A stretch of 64,000 nt of DNA, from positions 372,001-436,000 of the forward strand of contig NZ_CP024966.1 in assembly GCF_002804125.1 (NCBI RefSeq), written 5' to 3'. Source of the DNA: Mesoplasma entomophilum (GTDB lineage: Bacteria; Bacillota_I; Bacilli_A; Mycoplasmatales; Mycoplasmataceae). The notes under the pieces are model-generated. The model had not been told where the DNA came from, searched no databases, and worked only from the letters and a program-made list of their open reading frames with translations. Below, in pieces: positions 56,349-64,000 of the stretch (the stretch's first letter is position 1; every line of letters begins with the position of its first letter). The position numbers were made by a program, and so were the translations under genes.

Positions 56349-58968
56349 AGATTTTACTTAACTTATCTTCGATTAGTTGCAATTGTTGCTTATATAATTC
56401 GTATTTTTCTTTTTCTTCTTCAATTTTTGAAGGAGCTGCTTTAGAAATAAAATTATCATTATTCAGCATTCTTTCTGATCTAGTTATTTCATTTTGGAGT
56501 TCATTTTTCTTGTTGATTAATTCATTTAGCATTTTCTCTTTATCAATAAAATCATTATTAGGAATTTCAATAAAGAAATCAAGAACTGATAAGCTTGTTG
56601 TTTGAGTTAATATATTTTCATTAATTGTTAAATTTGCATTAACAAATTCATTTAAGAAATTATTAATTTCTTTAGTATATTTACTTATGATATCTAAATT
56701 ACCATTGGTTGCATTTCAATTTAACACTACACTATTTTTAATATTGTTTGTTGCTCTAAATTCTCTTATTGAATTAATTAATTCAATAACAACATTAATA
56801 TAATCTGTTTCAAAAGCAAATTCTTTATCAAATCATGATTCTTCTAAAATAGATTTTTTCATATCCAATGTTTTGTAAATATGTTCTGTTACAAATGGTA
56901 GATATGGATGCAACATAATTAAAATATTTTTTAATAAATAAACTATTGTTTGTTGAGTTGCTTCTTTTGTTTCTAGATTGTTTAAATTTACTTTTGCAAA
57001 TTCAATGTATCAACTACAGTATGTATTTCAAACAAAATCATATAACATTTTTCCAGCAATCGCAAATTCGTATTTATCAATTAAATAGTTAACTTGTTTT
57101 GAAACTTTACTAAATTCAGTTAGAACCCATTTATCAGTTTCATTTAGTGCTGCTGAATTTAAAATCTCTTCTTCAGTTCAAGGCTTAAAGTTTTCTTCTA
57201 AATTCATTAAAACATATCTTGAAGCATTTCATAATTTATTAATGAAATTTCATGCTGATTTAACTTTAGCATCACTATATCTAATGTCTTGCCCTGGAGT
57301 AGAATTGGTTAATAATGAAAATCTCAATGAATCTGAACCGTTATTAGCAATAACATCCATTGGATCAATTCCATTCCCTAAAGACTTACTCATTTTAGTT
57401 CCGTTTTCATCTCTTACTAAACCATGGATTAGAACATCATTAAATGGTATTTGCCCTGTATATTCAATTGTTTGGAATATCATTCTTGAAACTCAAGAAA
57501 AAATAATATCATGCCCTGTAACTAATACACCATTTGGTAAGTATTCTTTAAAATATTTTGATTCAAAACCTTCACCACGCATTAATGTAGCAAAAGGTCA
57601 TAAACCTGATGAGAATCAAGTATCTAAAACATCCTCATCTTGAGTTCAATTTTCAGCATCATTTGGTGCTGTCATTCCAACATAAATTTTTGTTTTATCA
57701 TCTTTGTGATATCAAGCAGGAATTCTATGTCCTCATCATAACTGTCTAGAAATAGTTCAATCATGAATATTTTCCATTCATTTTTTTAATACTTGATCAA
57801 AACGCTCAGGAAAGAATTTAATGTGTTTATCGCTTTCTTGAAGTTTTAAAATCATATCTGCAAAACTATCCATTTTAACAAATCACTGATCACTTAAATA
57901 AGGTTCAACAATAGCATTGCTTCTTTCGCTAAAACCAACTTGGTGAATTATAGGTTCTGCTTTAATAAATGTTTTTTCCTTTGTTAGGTTTTCAATGATT
58001 TTAGTTCTAGCATCAAAACGATCTAATCCTTCATATTCACTTCCACCCATTTCATTTATTGTTCCATCTTCATTCATACAAATAGGTTTTGCTAAATTAT
58101 GACGAACAGCGATTTCAAAGTCATTTAAATCATGTGCTGGAGTACATTTCATAACTCCAGTTCCAAACTCTAATTCTACGTAATCATCAGCAATAATTGG
58201 TATAGCTTGATTATTAACAGGATTAATAGCATTTTTACCAATAAATGTTTCATATCTTTCATCTTTTGGATTTACCACTAAACATTGATCAGCAAACATA
58301 GTTTCTGGTCTTGTTGTAGCTACACTTAAAAATTCATTAGTTCCTTCAATCATATATTTAAAATGATACATAAAGCCTTCAATTTCTTTGTAAATAACTT
58401 CTACATTTGAAATTGCAGTTTTTTGAATTGGATCTCAGTTAACAATTCTTTTTCCTTTGTAGATTAAACCCTTATTGTAAAAATCTACAAATATTTCAGT
58501 AACAATTTTATTAATGTCCTCATCTAATGTAAATTTTTCCATGCTGTAATCAAATGCTAAACCTAATTTAGCTCATTGCTGTCTAATGATTGATGCATAT
58601 TCATGTTTTCATTTTCATGCTTGCTCTAAGAACTTTTCTCTTCCTAATTCAAAACGACTAATTCCTTGTTCTCTTAGTTTAGCTTCAACCTTAACTTGAG
58701 TGCTAATTCCAGCGTGATCCATACCTGGTAAATATAAAACATCAAATCCATTTAATTTTTTAAATCTAATAATTGCGTCTTGCAAGCTTCCATCTCATGC
58801 ATGACCAATGTGTAATTTACCTGTTACATTAGGTGGAGGTAAAACAATTGAAAATTTTGGTTTTTTAGAATCTGGGTTAGCTTTGAAATATTCATTTTGA
58901 ATCCATCAATCATATCTATTTTCTTCAACTATTTCATAACTATATTTAGCTTCTAATTCTTTTTTCAT
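56347..58968 (-). CDS. valS: Valyl-tRNA synthetase
   Basis: 873 residues with GGAGA before the ATG. HIGH-type motif in [18 protein letters not shown] and KMSKS in [13 protein letters not shown]. The editing domain has [18 protein letters not shown] and [10 protein letters not shown]. The anticodon-binding domain is followed by the C-terminal coiled coil typical of ValRS. It charges tRNA-Val. Many Trp are TGA, so a standard-code reading shows only fragments. One nearby TGA-TGG pair near residue 20 uses both codons. Confidence 0.96.
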
Positions 58969-59052
58969 TATTCATTTCTCCATTTCAATATATTAATTTT
59001 ATAATATTTAGTCTTTAACAAAAAGTAAAATCATATTATTTATGTACAAATA

Positions 59053-59085
59053 AAAAAAATAATGAGTTTACTTCATTATTTTTTA
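59053..59085 (-). terminator. Terminator after P-type ATPase
   Basis: AAAAAATAATGA/TTCATTATTTTTT stem with a short loop. It overlaps the last codons of the ATPase gene and ends the leftward operon before valS. Confidence 0.8.
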
Positions 59086-61991
59086 CGCTTTTTATTTTGT
59101 TCTTTTACATCTTGATTAATCATTTCAGCAATTAACATTTGATTTTTTTGTCAATTACCAACTGATAAATGATATGAGTAAAATACAATTGCATCAATTA
59201 ATAAAATTAAGAAAAATGGGACAACTGAAATTGCAAATGCTACAAACATAATTCAAATATTATTACTTGCTCATTTTGCTGTTTCTTTGGAATATCCTAC
59301 TAATCCTAAAATGTCACTGTTTAATCCAGGAATTGTAATAACTCCAATTGATAAAACTAATGCAAATAAAGATGCAAAAATTAAAGGTTTAGATACTTGT
59401 AATTTAATTTTTTTAGATGCTTTTCAATTTGATATTTTGATTAAATGTGCAAAAAATAAAGGTGACATAACTATGGTTATAAACATTGCTGTTCTTCCAA
59501 ATACGATATATTCATCTAGTAATTTATTTCTATCAATAGCTGATAAACTACTATTCATAATTGCATGAATTTGGTCTAGTCAGTTATTTGAATCTAAACT
59601 TATTTTTCCAACATATTCACCTGATTTAAATATATTGTTTCAAGCATTGACGTCTGTAGCCATCATTCCTATAAAGAATGAACCGATTGAACATAATGCT
59701 GATAGCACACCAATTTTAATAATAGGGATTATTAATCCTTTTAATAATCCATTTTTACCAACTTGTGGTTTAAGCTTCATTAGAGTGTCATCTAATGGAC
59801 CCATTCCAATAGCAATAGCTAAGCATGATTCTACAATTAAGTTAATATATAAAATATTTGTTGCTTCTAATGGTGATATTTTAAATATTAAAGAAATAAT
59901 TAAAATTGACAAAACATTTGCTAAGTTGAATCCCATTAATAAAGTAATTGCTCGTTTAATTTTTTGATAAACGTTTCTTCCTTCATTAACTCCAGTCATA
60001 ATAGTTGCAAAGTTATCATCAGTTAAAATAACATCACTGGCTTGTTTAGCTACATCAGTACCTGTGATACCCATAGCAACACCAATATCAGCTTTACTTA
60101 AACTTGGTGCATCATTTACTCCATCACCAGTCATTGAGACAATATATCCCTTTTTCTGCAATGTTGCAACAATTTTAACTTTGTGTTCTGGATTAACACG
60201 AGCAAACACTCTTATATTGTCAATGATTTCTTCCAGTTCTTCATCAGACATTGTATCTAATTTATCTGATGAGATAACTTGTTTAGCGTCATATGCTAAT
60301 CCTAAATCTCTAGCAATTGCTAAAGCAGTAATGGCATGATCACCTGTAATCATACATACTTCAATTCCAGCAGCATGAGCTTCTTCAATAGCTTGAACAG
60401 CTTCTTTTCTAACTGGGTCAATCATAGCAACAGCTCCAATAAAAGTAAGTCCTTTTTCCTCAAACTTTTCATTTTTAACTTCTTTGTATGCAAAAGCTAA
60501 AACCCTTAAAGCATCATCACTTAAATTAGTACTTGCACGCATAATTTCATTTTTATGTGATTCAGTTAATTTAATAACTTCGTTTTCAATCATTATATGA
60601 TCACAAATACTTAACAATTGATCAATAGCACCTTTAGTAAATGCTAATGATTTTTTTCCAACAGTATTTAATGTACTCATCAGTTTTCTTTCACTATCAA
60701 AAGGTATTTCGGCAATTCTTTCAAATTTTTTACGATAAACTAATTCATCAACACCCATTAATTCAGCAAAGTCAACTAATGCTAATTCAGTTGGGTCACC
60801 AATTCTTTCAGTTCCCTCAGTAATACTATCATTGGGTAAAACTAATGCTTTTAACAATAATTCTTTTTGAATGCTTTTATCTAAATCTAAATATTCATTA
60901 GAATCCATTATTCTATTGTTATCAATAACTTTTTTAACAGTCATTTTATTTTGAGTTAAAGTACCAGTTTTATCTGTACAAATAACATTAACTGATCCTA
61001 AAGTTTCAACACTAGCTAATTTTTTAACAATAACGTTATTTTTAGCCATTCTTTTTGTTGAAAAACTTAATGTAATAGAAATAACAGCAGCTAATGATTC
61101 AGGAATAATTCCAATTGCTAAAGTAATAGCAACCATTAAGTAACTTGCTCAGGCTTCAAAACCACCAACTAATGATAATAATAAAAATACAAGAATACCA
61201 ATGAAACCAGCAACACAACTAATTAGATATCCAAATTTGCTAATTTTTTTCTCAAGTGGAGTTTCACTTTCTTCGTTTTTGTCAATTGCCTCTGAAATTT
61301 TCCCAATTTCAGTGTTTAATCCAGTTGCAATAACAATCCCAACAGCTCTACCTGCAGTTGTAAACGTTGACATGAAAGCAATATTTGTTTTTTCAGCTAA
61401 TATTGTAGTTTCTTTAATAGCTTTCTGAGATTTTTCAACAGGCACAGATTCACCAGTTAAAATTGCTTCATCAATCATGAAATCAGCTGATTCAATAATT
61501 CTCAATTCAGCAGGCACATATTTTCCAGCTTCAAGAACTACAATATCACCAATTACTAAGTCAGATGCATCAATTTCTTTTTGGTTATGTTCTCTTAATA
61601 CAATTGCTTTTGGTTTAGAAAGTGATTTTAAAGCATCTACACTTTTTCTTGCTTTTACTGTTTGAACTGTTTCTAAAACAGCATCAACAATAACTATAAG
61701 CATAATAACTATAAAGTCAATAAACTCATGAAAGCCTATTTTTTGACCAGGCGATGAAATTAATGGCGCTACAACTGAAATAACAGCAGCAAACATTAAT
61801 ATTAGTTGTAATGGTTCAAGAAATGCATGCAAAAATGTAACTCATCAAGGTGTTACTTTTGCAGTTGGCAATTCATTTTTGCCATTTTCTAAAAGCCTTT
61901 TTGCAGCTTCTTCTTCTGTTAAACCTACTCTTACGTCAGTATCTAACTTATTTTCAATCTCTTTTATCTGACTACTCTCTCAACTATCCAT
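59076..61991 (-). CDS. P2-type cation-transporting ATPase
   Basis: 971 residues. N-terminal cation-ATPase domain (VGLTEEEAAKRLLENGKNEL), actuator loop ILTGESVPVEK, phosphorylation site VICTDKTGTLTQ, MTGDGVNDAPSLSKADIG hinge, and C-terminal membrane segments. Layout and length fit calcium-type (PacL-like) P2 ATPases. In the fourth membrane helix the usual PEGL is PESL; the Glu that binds the ion is kept. The exact ion is not certain. The ATG overlaps the engB stop by 8 bp. Confidence 0.93.
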
Positions 61992-62580
61992 TTTCTACCT
62001 CTATTAATCTAATTAAAGCATCATAACTTTCTTTAATATTTATTTTATCTAAATTTGAAACTTTAACAAACACATCATTTTGATTAAATTTCAAAGTTTC
62101 TTTTATTAATTTTTCATTTTTGACGATTTCATTTCTTTTTAACTTATCCAACTTTGTTCCAATCATTAATACTGGAATATCATTTGCTTTCAAAAAGTCA
62201 TACATTTGAATATCATCATTTGTTGGTTTATGTCTTAAATCAACTAACATACAAACTAGTTTTAGGTTTTCTCTTGAGGTTAAATAATCTTCCATCATAA
62301 TACCAAACTCAACTTTCATCGAGTTAGATATTTTAGCATATCCATAACCAGGAGCATCAACAAGTCTAAAACTACCATTATTTATATCAAAAAAATTTAA
62401 TAATCTTGTTTTACCTGGTGTGTTAGCTACTTTTGCTAATTTTTTCTTATTTGCTAATGTGTTAATAAAACTAGATTTACCTACATTACTTCTTCCTACA
62501 AAACAAACTTCTGGGATACTATCTTCAATTCATCCAGACTTATTTGCTGCAGACTTTATAAATTCACTTTGTTTAAACAT
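61984..62580 (-). CDS. engB: Ribosome-biogenesis GTPase EngB (YsxC/YihA)
   Basis: 198 residues with GGAGGT before the ATG. G1 is CFVGRSNVGKSSFINTLA, then the TPGKTRLLNFF switch region, G3 LVDAPGYGYAK and G4 GTKLDKLK. It acts in 50S assembly. It starts 9 nt after the upstream membrane-protein gene and overlaps the ATPase gene. Confidence 0.95.
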
Positions 62581-62589
62581 ATTTACCTC

Positions 62590-63126
62590 CTATATAAATT
62601 CTGTTTTTATTTTTAATTCAGTTAAAAAATCTTTTAACTCTCAGTGATATGAAACCTTTATGAAATCATAACCTTCAGCTTCTTTAACTTTGAATATTAT
62701 TTTTTTACGATTAACATCATTTTTAATAACTTCAATTTCTTCAAATTCAAAAACTTTATTTCAAATAACCATTTTATTATTTTTAACAACTACATAAATT
62801 GATTTAATTTTGTTTTGAATCAAAGTTATTCAAAGAATTAACATTAGCATGTAAATAATACAAACAACTGATTGTATTAAAATCAATGTATTGCTCATTA
62901 TTATCAAGCAAATAATTGTTAACACAACAAAAGCTAAACTCATCAATAATATGCAAATAAAGAAAATCAAACAGATATTAAATATTTTTTTATTTTTGTA
63001 GTGTTTACTTTCTTGGTTTATTAATTTCTTGATTTGATTAAAATATTTATAGTCTTTAGCAATTATATAAAGTGAGTACGACATTAGAAATATAGTAATT
63101 ATTAAAGGAAACATAATTATTTTCAT
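62590..63126 (-). CDS. Membrane protein with C-terminal soluble domain, unknown
   Basis: 178 residues. I chose the ATG at 63126 because GGAG lies 9 nt upstream; an ATG three codons earlier is too close to it. One hydrophobic segment at the N-terminus and two close together (about 49-72 and 77-100) are followed by a 75-residue beta-rich tail (FEFEEIEVIKNDVNRKKIIF). The tail may be a PH-like fold, as in the gene before it. The family is not recognised. It abuts the neighbouring gene (TAGTATG). Confidence 0.7.
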
Positions 63127-63127
63127 A

Positions 63128-63736
63128 CTAATCATTCTCCATTCTAAAACTTGTAATAATAGAATTTAATTTTAAATCATCTGTAACAAAATAAATTTCT
63201 TCATTTTTTGTTTTTAAATAAGTTGCTTTTAAATATTCTCCACCAAAGTTCAAAATGAAATATTCTGTTAAAAGTATATTCTCTAATTTTATAATTTTGA
63301 ACTCTTTACCATCATCTAAAACAATTCTTTTATTACTTATATAAATAAGTGATTTTTCAAGATCATTTTGTTTTGGTTTAAATTTAAATAATGAATAATT
63401 TTTCTTTAAGTTCTTAATGTATTGATCATATTCATCATCAAATTCTTTTTTCTTGTTTTTTTTAATTTCAAATTCATTATAAGAAACATTTAATTCATCT
63501 ATAAAATAAACATTTTCATCTTCTGATAGTTTGAATTTTGTTTTGATTGGTTTTAAACTTTTTAAAACTTCTGCTTCATTTTTTTTATACTCTGCTATTT
63601 CTTTCAAATATTCATCATTAACTTTTTTATAAGGTTTATGTTTAATTGAATACATATAAGCTAAAATTCCTACAATTAAAAGTATTAATCCATATAAACC
63701 TATTATGCAAATTGCAATTATAAATTTTGAATCCAT
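63128..63736 (-). CDS. Single-helix membrane protein with PH/GRAM-like tail
   Basis: 202 residues. The start at 63736 (MDSKFII) has AGAAGAA upstream and abuts the previous stop (TAAAATG); a longer frame lacks a ribosome site. One membrane helix (about 5-28), a charged coil, then FKLSEDENVYFIDELNVSYN and LIYISNKRIVLDDGKEFKII. This pattern of lipid-binding or bacterial PH domains (display strand, then NKR-IVL) suggests a membrane-surface protein. Function unknown. Confidence 0.7.
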   Translation of the reverse strand: MDSKFIIAICIIGLYGLILLIVGILAYMYSIKHKPYKKVNDEYLKEIAEYKKNEAEVLKSLKPIKTKFKLSEDENVYFIDELNVSYNEFEIKKNKKKEFDDEYDQYIKNLKKNYSLFKFKPKQNDLEKSLIYISNKRIVLDDGKEFKIIKLENILLTEYFILNFGGEYLKATYLKTKNEEIYFVTDDLKLNSIITSFRMEND

Positions 63737-63737
63737 T

Positions 63738-64000
63738 TTATTCTTCTTCAAAATCAATTTCGTATTGTGATCAAATATCAATTAAATTAATTAATGATTC
63801 AGCTTTGTTTAGAATTGCTAGAATTTCATATTTTTTTTCTTCACTAACAGTTCTTTCAATTTTTAGTAAATTAATCATTAATTTGCTTGCTTCTCTTAAA
63901 TCATTTAAGTTACTTTCATCAGTTGCAATTTTTAAAACTTTCATAAATTCATTTTCATTGTCATAAATATTTTTCAATTTAGAAATAGCTTCTTTGTAAA
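63738..64000 (-). CDS. Helical protein, unknown (5' end outside window)
   Basis: The frame is open to the window edge, with 87 codons visible, ending in SQYEIDFEEE at TAA 63738-63740. Helical with Leu/Glu/Lys content (ASKLMINLLKIERTVSEEKK) and one TGA-Trp. It is the first visible gene of the operon that runs to the P-type ATPase. No family recognised; only the C-terminal part is seen. Confidence 0.6.

Overview
The window comes from a mollicute that reads UGA as tryptophan. Almost every gene is cut into pieces unless TGA is read as Trp, the DNA is very AT-rich, and no cell-wall genes appear. The six lipoproteins share an MKKLL-type leader. A MOLPALP-type lipoprotein and a purine riboswitch built on the Mesoplasma florum scaffold point to the Mesoplasma/Entomoplasma group. 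The genus is inferred from these features, not proven.

Layout. 1-2.5 kb: the 3' part of parC. 2.5-25 kb: an accessory region on both strands. It holds two chitinase-like (GH18) surface lipoproteins, an SF1 helicase fused to a nuclease domain, a protein with two HEPN-type motifs, an IS30-family element with a frameshifted transposase, a decayed Abi/HEPN gene directly ahead of a PLD-DEAD helicase, an alpha/beta hydrolase, a BspA-like lipoprotein, a HAAS/PadR pair and an intact Abi-like HEPN protein. The nuclease, helicase and HEPN genes together look like an eroded defence island. The surface genes share a palindromic operator, TGAAAC(G/A)TTTCA.

25-38 kb: recD2 with a membrane protein on the plus strand, then a long leftward run of ribF, nfo, nusB, xseA, xseB, tlyA and dinB, followed by a membrane protein, a GDSL lipoprotein and a MOLPALP lipoprotein. 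38-45.4 kb: mostly rightward housekeeping genes (plsY, a nicotinamidase-like gene, an S1-domain gene, and riboswitch-controlled guaA-guaB), then an unusual two-gene unit. That unit is a Trp-rich hydrophobic, bacteriocin-like protein plus a small membrane protein.

45.4-64 kb: mostly leftward. It holds a third GH18 lipoprotein with tandem N-terminal repeats, the operon exonuclease-like gene/yqeH/DUF896/tkt/yneF, a highly acidic repeat protein with a near-identical 289-bp internal duplication, valS, and a final operon of membrane proteins, engB and a P-type cation ATPase. Transcription units are closed by clear stem-loop terminators, and genes within operons overlap or abut. At two junctions an ATGA overlap now reads through as Trp because UGA is a sense codon. 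I saw no tRNA, rRNA or CRISPR array.
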